This document shows, one piece after another, positions 1 to 11,095 of a DNA stretch of 64,000 nt (position 1 is the stretch's first letter; every line of letters starts with the position of its first letter). The notes beneath the pieces were generated by a model. It was not told where the DNA came from and ran no database searches. It saw nothing but the letters and a program-made list of their open reading frames with translations. Source of the DNA: Sodiomyces alkalinus F11 (lineage: Eukaryota > Ascomycota > Sordariomycetes > Glomerellales > Plectosphaerellaceae). The DNA is taken from the NCBI RefSeq assembly GCF_003711515.1, contig NW_021167090.1, positions 1,102,626-1,166,625 on the forward strand, in the 5' to 3' direction. The position numbers and the translations under genes were made by a program.

Positions 1-440
1 CGAGGAGGATGCGGCTGCTTGGTTGGATGAGGATACGTCGCGGGTGGTTGTGCTTGTGGTTGTGGTTGTGGCGGTGGCGGCGGCAGGTGTGATGGTGATG
101 GGGCGTTTAGGAGTGTCGGTGGCTTTCTTCTGCCGGGCCTGATCCTGCTCCGACGAAGGTGACGCTGCGAGCTTTGGGCTGGAAGCCGAGGACGAGTCTT
201 CGGGTTTGGGAGACGCAGTTCCGAGCTTAGCTAGTCGTCTCAAGCGGATCTGTGCAAGCAAAACGATCATTAAGTTAGCTTAAAGAAACGCCGAAGCTGG
301 GGGGCGATTGAAGAAGAGACGCGGGCAATGAAGGGCGGGGGAGCCGGAAGGGCACAAGGCACAACCTGCTCCATGGTATTCCGGTCCGGGGCATCGGGCA
401 TGCCCCCTGAAGGCTGGTTAGGATCTTGAGCCGGATCCAT
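1..440 (-). CDS. UFD2: Ufd2 ubiquitin conjugation factor E4, 5' end only (runs off the window)
   Basis: Ufd2 is a U-box E4 ligase that lengthens ubiquitin chains on proteasome substrates with Cdc48. Only the N-terminus is present. Exon 1 (440-366) codes 25 residues starting MDPAQDPNQP. A GT-AG intron (365-250, donor GTTGTG, acceptor GCACAG) joins in phase 0 to exon 2 (from 249 leftwards), which reads IRLRRLAKLGT, the characteristic start of fungal Ufd2 proteins. A low-complexity Ser/Ala/Thr stretch follows up to the window edge. The core and the U-box lie outside the window, so the identity rests on this short motif and the domain order known for the family. Confidence 0.72.
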
Positions 441-1378
441 GGTAATGAACTGGTGGGAGGTGGTGGGAGATGTGGCTGATGGCGGGGAATCTCAAAGTCC
501 GCGGGATGCGAGCGGACGGGTAGTTAAACAAATAAGAAGAAAAAGAAAAGAAAAAGAAAAAGGAGAAAAAAAAAGGAACAAGAAATAAGAGTAAAAACAA
601 ATCAAGAGACGGTCATCAGGCTGCAAACCAGAAATTAGGGATATCTGGGTTATACGAGAGTACATGTAGACAAAGCAGGAGAGCAGGCTGAGGCTGAAAG
701 AGAAGGTCGAGGAAGAAGTGACCAGGTAAGTTCCTAAGTTCCCCCAAGTTGATTACGCGATGGAGACGATGACGGAAAGTCCGCTGCTTGAAGTCCAGTC
801 CAGGTACGAAGTACTCTGTACCTTATTCCGCTTTGTCGGGGTTAGTCGGTAAAGACCGCAAAATGGGGTCTTGGTGGGGCTTGGTGAGTCACGTGATGAG
901 TTACCTAAACCACTGGCTTAGATAATCCAACCTCCCTCCGGAGGAGCTTGGCCCGCTATGATATGCTTCGTTTCTTCTGCCCATACTTCAAGGTCTCGTA
1001 CGGATATCGCGAGCAATGGGGAATAAAGTCGACCGGAACTTTTACAATATACTTCAATCTCTTACATGGTCTTCGGATTTCAACTCTCCGCTCAAAGACT
1101 CTTCCCGCACTTTAATCTAACACATTTAGACTGAATAAAGACACAAAACATTCGTCAAGAAATAGCCCCTTAGAGCTACCGACACTCTAGAGATCTACCT
1201 GGTAGTAGAGTAGATAGACAGATGTAAAGGGTATTCTAGCTGTATCCCCATGCCGATCCCAACGCCGAAAAAGTAATCACATGAATCATGAAGAACAAAC
1301 CCGAAATGGAGTGGGTAACCGCCCAAACCGCCCTTGGGCACCGGACCCCCATCGCTGCTGAGTCTCCCGTCCTCTCTT
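441..1378. other. Intergenic: UFD2 upstream region
   Basis: This holds the UFD2 leader and promoter and the 3' flank of the RING gene. Read on the minus strand, 530-600 is a long C/T-rich tract, common near fungal transcription starts. An 8-base palindrome TCACGTGA lies at 889-896 and a GTACGAAGTAC motif at 804-814. No coding sequence was recognised. Confidence 0.6.
889..896. promoter_or_regulatory. TCACGTGA palindrome (bHLH E-box type)
   Basis: A perfect 8-base palindrome containing CACGTG, about 450 bases upstream of the UFD2 start codon. Such sites are bound by Cbf1/bHLH factors in fungi. Binding here is inference. Confidence 0.4.
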
Positions 1379-2965
1379 TTAGAGTCGCGGGATACCGTTG
1401 GACCCGTCGCTTGGCCGCCTTGACCTCATCATGGGCATCTCCCCTTCACTGTCGGACCCTCCCCTACCACGGCTTGTTGATGATGCTGCCGATATGCCAG
1501 TCCCGGTAGCACCTCCTCCCGAGCTACCACCACCACCACCACCACTGCCGCCATTACCCCCCGCGCTCGAACTCGCACCCGCAGTCCCGCTTCCACTTGC
1601 GCTCCCACCGGCAGCCACACTCCGATGAGCCAACCGACTCCTCTCCAGCTCCTCCCGGCTCCTATTCATAAGCCAAGCAACATGCATCTTCAGGATCCCC
1701 AAGTTGGTGCGAATCTCCGTCATCTCGTTCTTAATCGGCATCATCTCGTTGAGCACCATGACCATCTGCCGCCCATCCAGCTCCGTCAGGTCCTTCTGCA
1801 CGCCCTCGATCCGCCGCTCCACCTCCTCGTAGATCCCCATCACCGCCTCCTCCGCCGTGCACGCCTTTGTCCCGTCCGGCCCCAGGAACCGCAGCGCCTC
1901 CCAGGCCGACACCCCTCCCCGCTGTTGCCGTTCCTGCTGCCGCCGCAGCGAACCCAGCAGCCGGTCCCGCTCTTCGTTCTCGCGCCGCAGCCACTCCAGC
2001 TGCTTCTCCTGCCGCTTGACCGTCTCGCCCAGGACCAGGCAGATCCTGTACACGCACGTCTCGTGGTGCTGTGCCAGCAGCTTGCGCTTGGACCGGTGCC
2101 GGCAGCCGAACTCGGCGTAGTCACACGCGGCGTCCGCCTCGGGGCACTCCCGTGCGACGTGCTTGTCGAGGTCTGATTTCCGCGTGTCCTTCCCGCACGA
2201 GTCGCACCTGGTCGTGTTCTTGAGACAGCCCCGACGGATGTGGTCTTCCATAACGGCCTTCTCCACCGGCGCGTCACAGTACGGACAGGCCGTCTCGGTG
2301 TGGAGGCACTCCTTCTCATGCTCCCTCAACAGCCACGTGGCGACTTTCTTCGCGCACCCGGCGTCCGGACAGGGAGCGAGCGTGTAATCGCATTTATGCG
2401 TATGCATGGCCACGTCCTCCCGCCTCATCGTCTCCCCGCACCCCCGCTCGGCATTGGGACACGCCACGACAAGGCTGTCCAGTTGGTTCCGGAGCAGCCG
2501 GGACGTGATGCGGACGTTCTTGGGTCGGAACTTCTTCCGGTCGATCGGGCACACGTGCCGCGTCTCGCACGCCTGGCGGAGGCACTCGAAGCAGAACGTG
2601 TGGTCGCACGGCGTCGTCACGGGCGTGACGAAGGGCATTTTGCAGATCGGGCAGAGCAGGTTGTCGTCGACGCGGTCGTCGACGTAGGCCAGGCCGTGGA
2701 AGTCCACAATGTCGAGCACGCGTTCCGGCGGGACCAGCGGGTACCGCTTGTGTTCCGGCTCGATCGATTCGTCCGTCGGCCACGCAGGCGCGGAGGGCGA
2801 GGGGGGACGCTGGTGCAGCAATCGGCCGGTCGACGGCTGGGACACGTCGGAAGAGGGGGGGATCAGGTGTGCGCTTTCATCGTCATCAAGTCGCGAGGCG
2901 TTCTCGATGGCCTCGGCCAGCCGCCGCGTGAGGCCGGGATCGCGGAGTGAGTTGAATGGTGGCAT
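1379..2965 (-). CDS. RING finger and TRAF-type zinc finger protein
   Basis: A single-exon protein of about 528 residues, probably an E3 ubiquitin ligase or a TRAF-like adaptor. A C3HC4 RING reads CPICKMPF, then CDHTFCFECL, then CPIDRKKF. It is followed by repeated Cys/His modules of TRAF-type zinc fingers (for example CPNAERGCGETM, CPDAGCAKKV, CPYCDAP, CDSCGKDT, CDYAEFGC). Then comes a charged coiled coil (KRQEKQLEWLRRENEERDRL) and a Gly/Ser-rich tail. I chose the ATG at 2965 (MPPFNSLRDPGL). The frame stays open upstream to 3283 but without good protein-like sequence, so a longer spliced N-terminus is possible. No fungal gene name can be given with confidence. Confidence 0.78.
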   Translation of the reverse strand: MPPFNSLRDPGLTRRLAEAIENASRLDDDESAHLIPPSSDVSQPSTGRLLHQRPPSPSAPAWPTDESIEPEHKRYPLVPPERVLDIVDFHGLAYVDDRVDDNLLCPICKMPFVTPVTTPCDHTFCFECLRQACETRHVCPIDRKKFRPKNVRITSRLLRNQLDSLVVACPNAERGCGETMRREDVAMHTHKCDYTLAPCPDAGCAKKVATWLLREHEKECLHTETACPYCDAPVEKAVMEDHIRRGCLKNTTRCDSCGKDTRKSDLDKHVARECPEADAACDYAEFGCRHRSKRKLLAQHHETCVYRICLVLGETVKRQEKQLEWLRRENEERDRLLGSLRRQQERQQRGGVSAWEALRFLGPDGTKACTAEEAVMGIYEEVERRIEGVQKDLTELDGRQMVMVLNEMMPIKNEMTEIRTNLGILKMHVAWLMNRSREELERSRLAHRSVAAGGSASGSGTAGASSSAGGNGGSGGGGGGSSGGGATGTGISAASSTSRGRGGSDSEGEMPMMRSRRPSDGSNGIPRL

Positions 2966-3376
2966 AGCAATGGCACCGTGCTGGCTGGGGACATTTAATC
3001 GTGCCGTATCATGCGTCGTGGAGGTTCGCGAGGATACGGAGTAATGGGAGTTGACGGTCGATAGTATCATCAAGTGTGACGACGCCGCGTAATTACAGAG
3101 TAAAAAAGATACCATCGAATCGACGGAATGATGGGAGCCAGTCTGCGCGAGAGCCGAGGCAAACAGTGACATAACGCGTCTCCACTTTCCCCCCATCCCC
3201 CGCCTGGACCCTGAGCAAGGTACGTACTCGGGACATCTACAACGTACGAAGAACCCAACACACGGCGACCGGACCGCATACAACCAGGCAAGAAACGCCT
3301 CCGTCGCCGAGGATTCTCGATTCTCTGCACCTTCAAATTTGGTAATAGTCGATAGGAGTTTTTGCCGGCCGCGCCG
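2966..3376. other. Intergenic between the RING gene and SPO22
   Basis: Leader and promoter of the RING gene plus the 3' flank of SPO22. The RING frame remains open here but looks non-coding. Nothing else was recognised. Confidence 0.5.
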
Positions 3377-6300
3377 TCAGCCACCGCTCTCCGAGCTCGT
3401 TCTCAGCTTCAGATAGTTCGTCCGTATCTGCTCCTCTAACTTCCCTTCGTCCCCGGCATACTGCGCCAGCTCGATCGCGAGCTCCGCCCAACTCCGGCAC
3501 GCTTCGTCCTCTCCAAGAGAGTACATCGTTACGCCATGGTTGAAGGCCACAGCGACAAGCCAGTGAATTTCCTCCGACGGGAATGGAGAACCGCTCTAGG
3601 GACCCGACACGCGGACGGTCAGCGACTGACCTCCTCACGCTGCATGGCAGACCAAGGCCCCTCACCTCTGCGGAGATCTTGACCTTGTCGATAGCTTCCC
3701 GGAGGAGTTGCTTCCCTAGATGATCCTCTAGTGGCAACACCGCTTGGAAGAGACATCGGATGTACTTGGCCAATCGACCGCAGTCGAAACGCTCGAGATT
3801 CCAAATTTGGTTGATGACCCGCCTCATCTGCGGGTACAGCTCTGTCACGTCCTCCGGGTAAGCAACTCAAAACCTCCTGGCAGAGAGGAGGAAAAGGATA
3901 CAACTCCGACACGTACCACGCGGCGGCACCGATCCCTTCAAGAGGCAATCCGCCATAGCTTTGAACGTCCGTACGCTCTTACAGTCTATTGCCTTTTGGA
4001 CCACCTCGCCAAGCTCGCCGAAATTCCCGAGTCCGATTGTCGCCTCAAAGTCAAATTCGAGAAGGACGGCAAGCTTGCCCAGGAGATCCGTCGCTATAAT
4101 CTCGTCCAGGCTGTTTCGACCTTTCTGAAACTCCTCGTCAAACTCCGCCACTTGATACCGTACAGCAAGGTAGGCCTGCAGCTGTTTTTCTCGGTTGTCT
4201 TCGACTCGAGCCATCGCCATCTGGGCCGACGCGATTATGAAGCGGCAGAATAAGGACCGGAGTGTAATATCGCCCGCATGCTCGCTTGGGAGGTCTGGTG
4301 GGTAGTGTTCATGCAGCGCAAGGCAGGAGCCCAGAATGCGGACTAGATGTTGGAGGTCCCAGTCGTTCGTGTGTCTGACCCCGATGTTATACCCGTTCTT
4401 ACAGAACCAGTCGAGTTCCTTGACGGTGTAGAGCTGCCGGCCTCCTGCGTCTTTCGGACTTTTCCCGATGTCCTGTACTGCTGAGCACAGAGTCAAGTTA
4501 GTTAACCGCTTTGATGCCAGCCCCTTTTTCTTGCTCCGCAGGGAAAGTCAACCTGTCTCGAACGATCTGCAGATATCCTCCACGAGATCTTCCCCGCACA
4601 CCGGTCTTTCGTTCTTGGCGTCTAGGATTCCGACTATGCAACGAATGGAGGAACGCAAAAGCGCGGGGCGATAAATCTGGTCCGAGTCGTCGTTCCTCTC
4701 GAGTAAGAGTCTCATGGCTTGGTATGCCCGCATCCTGTCTCCTACCCTTTGAGCGGCCTGCATGCACGCGTAAAGGAGCTTAGGATCCCTCGATGCCATT
4801 CTGGAGACACATTCGAGACATTCGGCCGCCATTTCCGTGTCCGACGTCTGCAATGCGACCTTGTACATGAGGTAGCGTGTCACTGGCTCGTTCCGCGCAG
4901 ACTCATCCAGTGCAAGGAACACGTCTTTCGCCTTTCCGCAGTCATTTCTTTGGAGACTGCACAAGATGGACTTGCTGCAACGATTAGCATCAGTGTCCTT
5001 CCCAGGAATTACTGGGTGCGGTATATCAACCAACCGTCCAATCTTCGCATGGTTGGCTGGGCCGACGTTGAGGAAGAGTTCGTGCGCTGCCACGTGGAGC
5101 CAGCCCTCGGTGAGATCGAACTTCTCCTGCCCGTAGGTGACGTTGACCTTGTTCCAGAGGAGCTGGGCCTTCTTCTCAGATGAAACCCTTTTCAACGGAT
5201 GGTGCGGTCTGACGACTTACTGTCACAGCGGCCACAGCAGTGGCACTGTCTACGGGTTTCCCCAGGCTTCCGTAAAGGCTCTCCATGAGAGTGCCCAGAG
5301 AACGAATGGCTTGCCCCGTGTCCTCTTGGTTCGCGGCCATGGAGACTCGGCGTAGAAGGGCTCGTTGGATCCACTCGTGTCGTTGGGACTTGATGAGTTG
5401 GCTTTTTAACCACTCATCCATGGCGCTGCACCCGAGGGTGGGTGACCTTCGGTAGAGCTTCCCGATATGATGGTCAATGAGCCTGAAGAAGGCGTCCGAG
5501 AAGTTGAATGTCCGGATCATGCGCATGAGAATATCGGCATAGGCGGCTTCGTCGAACAGTTCGGCCGGGGCCTGTTGCAGAACCTCGAGGCGAAGCACCA
5601 GCACGACCGGCTTTTCCCCAATTTCGACCGCCATGTGTTCAATCACGTTCGAAGCCACTTTTGAATCCTCCGGGATGTCTGTGTGGAGTAGGGCATTGAC
5701 CAGGGTACGCGCGATAACCAGTCGCAACTCGATGCCATCCCTGGTTAATTGATCGAGTTCTGGTACGTTGATGACTTCGTAGGCGCGGTCCAACCACTTC
5801 GCACCCATCGTGTAGTCCTTTTTTATGGAGAAGTCTTTGCCCATCTCGAAAAGCACCTCGGCAAGATGTTCAGCCGACGCGCGGTCAAGGACCCGGCGAA
5901 GTCCTTCTGTTTTGTTGTACATATGCTCCGCGACATCTAGACGGTCTTCTTTCCACGCCTGGACCTTGTCAGCTCTCCCGTACGATACAGAGAGAGGGGG
6001 GATGGGAGCAATGCAAGGCCAGCTAACCAATGCCGTCCGCAAAATGAGGTACTCGGCTTCCAACTGCTGACACTGCGCTACCTGGTCTGAGCTGAGATCT
6101 CTCTTAAGCGTTGGCAAGTGGCTGATGTACTCGGCCACTTTCTGTAGAGCGTTCACCGCTGTCCCTGTGTCGCCGTCGTCTGAGGAGAGGTTAGAGAGGT
6201 GAAGGTACGACCATGGAGACGTATGCCATGTGCCGTTGTTTTTAATGAAAGGGAAGTCCAGTGTGTTCGTGTGAAAGGTACATGACGCACCAAGAGCCAG

Positions 6301-6867
6301 TCTGGAAACTTTGAACCCGACAGAAAACAACTGCACAATGTCTCCAAAGCGCAGTTCCCGAGAATTCATGAACGCCGGAGGGTGGGCAAGTGCCATGAGC
6401 AGGAAGGCAAAGTGGCGGCTCTGCAAAAGGAGTTTCGTCCTAGTCGAGATAACCGCCTCGGGGACGACAGCCCGCTGGGTGTTGACGCAAGCGTTGTAAA
6501 GTTCGCGAGCATGGTTGTCCAGGTCTCTGCTCAACCGTTTCTTCGTGGCCAGCTTGATGGATAGGCGGTTAAGCTGCCGGATCTCGTCGACAAGCTCGGC
6601 TAGAAGGGGTTCGACGGAGGGACGATCACGGGAGGAGGCGAGTCGAAGCTTCAGACTTTCGCAGAAATCTGGGAGATCACCAGGTCAGGGCCCCAGCCGG
6701 AGGGAAAGCAGGGTGTAAGAGGATAGGGTGTAGGACGAGAGGGAATGCTCGCTCTTCGTCGCACCTAGAAAGGCCTTGACCTTGCCAGATTCCCCCGATT
6801 CCCCTTGCGGCTGGTTCTGCTTCATCGTTCTGCCCCTGCCCGCCGGCAGGGGAGGCTTCGAGAACAT
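3377..6867 (-). CDS. SPO22: Meiosis protein SPO22/ZIP4-like (TPR)
   Basis: A meiosis-specific TPR-like scaffold. Zip4/Spo22 organises ZMM proteins and promotes crossover formation and synapsis. Eight exons assemble in consistent phase: 6867-6765, 6668-6028, 5958-5221, 5174-5035, 4974-4553, 4480-3917, 3865-3666, 3595-3377, giving about 1008 residues, normal for the fungal family. Diagnostic stretches are KAFLDFCESLKLRLASS near the N-terminus, EDRLDVAEHMYNKTEG, WLHVAAHELFLNVG, and near the C-terminus LAKYIRCLFQ and HWLVAVAFNHGVTMYSLG. The intron at 5034-4975 is 60 bases long and stop-free in frame, so retention would add 20 residues. The fifth intron (3916-3866) has two possible donor/acceptor pairs; the one given keeps phase. 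Exon ends are by eye, but the family call is strong. Confidence 0.85.
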
Positions 6868-7481
6868 GGTTGGAGTTGAACGTCCGGGACCAGGAGGTGA
6901 ATGCACGAAGACGCGAAAGAATGAAGCCGGGGATGTGTTTTTCAGTCGGAGCAGCTGGTGGTCAGGTAAGGTACTCAACTCAGGTACCTTTCAAACAAAG
7001 AGTCACAGGAGGGGAGGAGCGGGGATGCTCCTTCGCACTTTCCCAGTTTTTCTTGAGGATCGTGACCTCACAGTGACCTCTCGGTGAGCTCTCGGTGAGC
7101 TCTCGCTGGATGGTGAAGCGGAGAAGGTTATAGAATAAGAGGTTTTGTGTTAGGACAAGTTACCTACCGTTAACTTGAAAGTACATACCTACCTACTAAG
7201 GTAAGGTAGACAAGGTAGGTAGATAGGGGTATACTCCGCACAACATGACTGTTCAACCCTTCCCCGAGTAATACCTTAGAAGTCGTAGAATGACTACGGT
7301 ATCTTTTCATACTCCAATCCCCGGAGACCGTACCGATAAGGTAGATAGATGGTCCCCAAGGCATCCCAAAGGTCCTTTCGATTTTTGTTTTCCCATAATG
7401 CCCCTTGTTCTATTCAACTCTTACCCGTTCCAAACTAACGCCTGATGTCAATGGAAGCTGACACGCTCAAGAGGATTCTCT
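6868..7481. other. Intergenic: SPO22 promoter
   Basis: SPO22 leader and promoter and the 3' flank of the regulator gene. It holds a run of TACC/GGTA repeats around 7180-7225. No coding sequence was recognised. Confidence 0.5.
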
Positions 7482-10322
7482 TCAACTCTTGACCGGATCA
7501 TTCGGTAAGAAGTTGCCCACAATCAATGTTGGACTAAGGTGTCGGGTCCCTAACCGTTAGCAGTACACACGGAATGGAAGGGCAGCTGGAAAACGTACAG
7601 TTTGTGATCGTCTCTCCGGATCATAAAGGAAAAACAGCAACGCACGCCCGGATCCGTAGCCTTGTCGTCTGGCTTCTTCAGCGTACAAGCCGTCAGGAGG
7701 GTGTCGTGGGTCGGGTCGAAGGCAATGGTTCCAAACTCCTCCCAGTATCTGACGAGGGATTCTTCCGTGAGGATATCATGGAGCGAAATTCGGCCCTGAT
7801 CATCTTGTGTCAGAAAAAAAAAAAAAAAAAAAAAAAAAGCATTCCCAGGAACAATCATACGTCTCGCAAGTTTTCCACCGGGACATGGATCAACTCGGCC
7901 ATCTCCTTGTTGCCCCTGAAAATCTCCCCCGTCCTCCTCCAGCAGCAGGCCGGGACCGCCATACTGGCAAACACGCGGTCGTACTCCATCAGCTGCTTCT
8001 CGAACCACATCTCCACATAGAGCAGCTCCATATCCGTCAGCGTCTGGGCCTTCTCGCGAAACTTGGGCCGGAACCGGTCAATGGTCCTCAGGATCTTGTG
8101 CTTCGATTCGGCGGCGACGTGCGAGTCCAGGTACTTGCCCAGCCGCACGTACCCCTTGACGTAGTTGAACGGCTTCAGCAGCCCGGCCTCGTACTTCGCC
8201 TTGAGGACGCGCTGCATGCGCTCTTCGGGCGTGTCGTTGCCCGACGGGTCGGCGGCTTGGAGGTAGTATTCGCGCGCCTTGTCCTTGTCGGACTGGACGA
8301 CGCTGGCCGGTCGCGGGATGGCCTTCCCTTGCTCGATGTTGGGTGGCGGGAGCATAGCCCCAGGTTGGCCGGGTTGCGATTGCTGGTGTTGTTCACGTGA
8401 TTGCCGCTGCTCGTGCTGTTTCTGTTGTTGCTGCTGCTGTTGCTGGCCCTGTTGCTGTTGCTGTTGCTGATGATGATGATGATGATGATGATGCTGCTGC
8501 TGCTGCTGTTGTTGTTGTTGCTGCTGCTGCTGCGCCTGATGAAGTTGGAGCAGATTGCCCGCCGGGAATCCTGACAACATGGTGTTGTGGCCCTGGCCAG
8601 ATGTGTTGAATGCGGCGCTCGTCTGGGGTTCTTCGCCGAGGATATTGCTATCATCGAGAAGGCTCGTTCGAAGGAAATCGTGGAGTAGGTTGAACTCGTT
8701 CGTAACCTCGGGTGCTATCATGTAGCTTGGATTGAAGTTTTGCATGTCTTGGAAGTGATTCTGGGCCGTCAACCAGGCATCAGAGAATCCGGCAACTGAG
8801 GGGGGAAACAAAGGTAAAATCTGTTAGCGATGGACTGTAACGTTTGAATAGGCCACTCGGGAAGAAAAGTAATAGGGAAGAAAGGGAGCGCCGCTCTTTC
8901 TTGGTTGCTGTCGGCTTTTCCACATGCAGACGCGAAATACAGAGTAGACTTCAAACACCAGCACAAACGACGCGAGGAGAGTGGGGTTGGACAAAGGACA
9001 AAGCCCAGGAGCCTACATTGGTTCATGTTAACGCCGCTTCGCATGCCGTCTCCTTGCATGCCGGACACGGGCGTGGGTGACACAAGCTGCAGCGGGCTCC
9101 CCTGGCCCAGCAGGCCGCCTCCACCGAAAGACACAGGCTTCGCGCCCGTTCCCGTTCCCGTTCCCGTTCCTGTTCCTGTTCCTGTTCCTGTTCCTGTTCC
9201 TGTTCCTGTTTCTGTTCCTGGGCTCGGGTCTAGCCGTGTGTCCACGGGCGGCGGGGGCCCCATGGAGCCGGGAGTCCGGTCGATGGAGGAGCGGCCGTTC
9301 TCGGATCGGGATTCGGAGGCGTCCGCGGTTGACGACGGGTGTTGGCCGGTCCCGTTCTTGGGCTTCTTTGGGTCCGAGTCTCGGATCTCATCGTGACAGA
9401 GGTGACCAATATTACGCTTGATGCACCGGTTACAGGGACGTTCCTAGACGGGGTGGACGAAATTGAGGCGGGTTCGTGGTCAGCTGAGAGAGATGCACTC
9501 GCTTTCGTCTGAAGAAGACGAGATGGCCAAGAGCCAAGACAGGGAGACCAGGATGAAGGGGAGGGGAGGGGAGGGGGGGGGGAATCACATACGTAGTCGC
9601 ATGTCATGTGCTGGTCATCAACGGGCAGACGGCGGCCAACTGGTCAGCTGTGGTTCAACGGCAGATCCTCGACGAAACAGCGAGGTGAAGAGAAGGGGCT
9701 TATCGGGAGAAAAGGGAGGTAATGGCAGGAGCCCCAACGAGACAACAACAGTAACAGCTTTCAATCGAAGCCCAACATCATCGGCGCAGATCGTCAGGCG
9801 ACCGTAGACTGGAGTCGTGTGCATTGGCCGGGGACGCCCCTCCCCCTGTCACCAGGGGCTCAAGTTCCGGCCGGAGAGCTTGAAACCCAAAAGCCAGAAT
9901 TGTTTTATGGAGCAAAAAAACGGGGGGAGCAAGCAAGCCCCTCTTTCTGACTTACAGATCGCCGACAATAGACGCAAGCTGCAAGCTCCGAGAGGCGGAC
10001 GTGCCGCCCAAAACTATGTTAGCCAACCGGACATGACATGTCTCGGCAAGGCACAGGCAGGAGCAGGAACGAGGGGGAGGACAAGAGGTCCAGCCCCCCC
10101 CCCCCCCTTGCGTTGATGCGCTGGCGTGCAGAGAGACATGGACGAGGAAGGCCTTCAACAAAACGTACCATGGCTGACCTTGCGGCGCTTCTTGGTGGCA
10201 GATTTATCGGTTTCGGTCTTGATGCGCTTCACGTCTTGTTGGCCGGCAGATTTCGACCTGGCCTTGCCCTTGGGAGTTCTGTCCATGGCTCGTTCGGGTT
10301 GCCCATCGGGGCTCGGTCCCAT
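7482..10322 (-). CDS. acuM: AcuM/Rds2-type Zn2Cys6-PAS regulator of gluconeogenesis
   Basis: A nuclear transcription factor of the AcuK/AcuM (yeast Ert1/Rds2) class that controls gluconeogenic genes on non-fermentable carbon. Seven exons keep phase: 10322-10169, 9978-9956, 9610-9593, 9443-9017, 8795-7861, 7795-7599, 7533-7482, about 601 residues. The zinc cluster is built from four exons. Exon 1 ends in a basic KKRRKVSH, a 23-base exon gives ACVYCRRS, an 18-base exon gives HMTCDY, and exon 4 continues ERPCNRCIKRNIGHLC. The six cysteines fall at residues 53, 56, 63, 69, 72 and 81 with the expected spacing. A Thr-Gly repeat, a long polyGln/polyHis region and the C-terminal PAS region (WEEFGTIAFDP, CCFSFMIRRDDHKLP) follow. 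AcuM rather than AcuK is chosen from the RCIKRNIGHLCHDE cluster sequence. Confidence 0.85.
7814..7838. repeat. A25 homopolymer (T25 on the coding strand) inside an acuM intron
   Basis: Twenty-five consecutive A on the plus strand. It fills over a third of the 65-base intron 7796-7860 and would serve as its polypyrimidine tract. Confidence 0.9.
8420..8534. repeat. Trinucleotide repeat coding polyGln-polyHis in acuM
   Basis: CTG/TTG and ATG/TGA triplets on the plus strand read on the coding strand as mixed CAG/CAA glutamines flanking a block of eight histidines. The tract is probably length-variable. Confidence 0.9.
9145..9220. repeat. Hexanucleotide tandem repeat in acuM exon 4
   Basis: About twelve near-perfect copies of a GTTCCC/GTTCCT hexamer, coding an alternating Gly-Thr tract just after the zinc cluster. 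Confidence 0.9.
10094..10107. repeat. C14 homopolymer in acuM intron 1
   Basis: Fourteen consecutive C on the plus strand within the first intron. It is non-coding. Confidence 0.85.
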
Positions 10323-10560
10323 TGGATCTTCGATAATCGTGGTTACGCAGGGCAAAAAGCAAAAAAGGTCAAGTGCGCGCGCGGATCGGCATACGGAGTA
10401 GAGTGGGCGAAGAGGAGGGAGGTGTGTGTGGGCGACTTTTGCGGCTTAATGCAGGAGCGGCTGCGTCAATGGCACGACCATGGAAGGTTGCTGGGCCACT
10501 GAGGTCGGACGGGTCGATCGATAGTGACGACGGAACGGGGCGAGGAGGGAAGAGAGGTCG

Positions 10561-10619
10561 CGGTTTCTCGGTTTCTCGGTTTCTGGGTTCTGGGTTCTGG
10601 GTTCTGGGTTCTGGGTTCT
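10561..10619. repeat. Tandem repeat switching from an 8-base to a 7-base unit
   Basis: Three copies of CGGTTTCT are followed directly by five copies of GGGTTCT. It lies in the acuM upstream region, about 240 bases from the start codon. Confidence 0.9.
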
Positions 10620-11072
10620 CGTGGCCTCGTGTCCAATGATGACGTGCGGCGTGCAGCAGTGTTCGAGTCTGGAGGACAATGGCTTATCGTGGGCGAATAG
10701 ACGGTGGTCGCGTGTCGTGTACGAAGTATACCGGGTTGCTCGTTATTGAGTGGTGGTTTTTTGGGGGGTTTGACTGAAGTTCTGGGCTGGCGAAGCTGGA
10801 GGGGTCGAAGTAGAGGTACGAATTATTGGATACCTTACCCTGATAGACGTGTACGTATCTGAATGGGCCGATCCTCCCCGCAGAGTCGGCCCAATCCACC
10901 AATTAGAATCGGTCCCTCGGCCCTTGTGGCGGTGTACTTTGTAAGTATTACGAGCTGCGAACTGCACTGACCCGAGGTTGCTTTTTTCACAATAAAATAC
11001 TTCGCAGATACATGTCTTCGTCAAGGAGGACCCTGGGTGCGGGATGTCGGAGCTCATTGTTGCATTCGTCCC

Positions 11073-11095
11073 TTTTCATTTTCATTTTCATTTTC
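11073..11095. repeat. TTTTCA hexamer repeat
   Basis: Nearly four tandem copies of TTTTCA in intergenic DNA. Confidence 0.85.

Noticed and set aside
2966..3283. N-terminal extension of the RING/TRAF protein
   Set aside because: The frame is open but begins without an ATG at 3283 and its sequence is not protein-like compared with the part after 2965.
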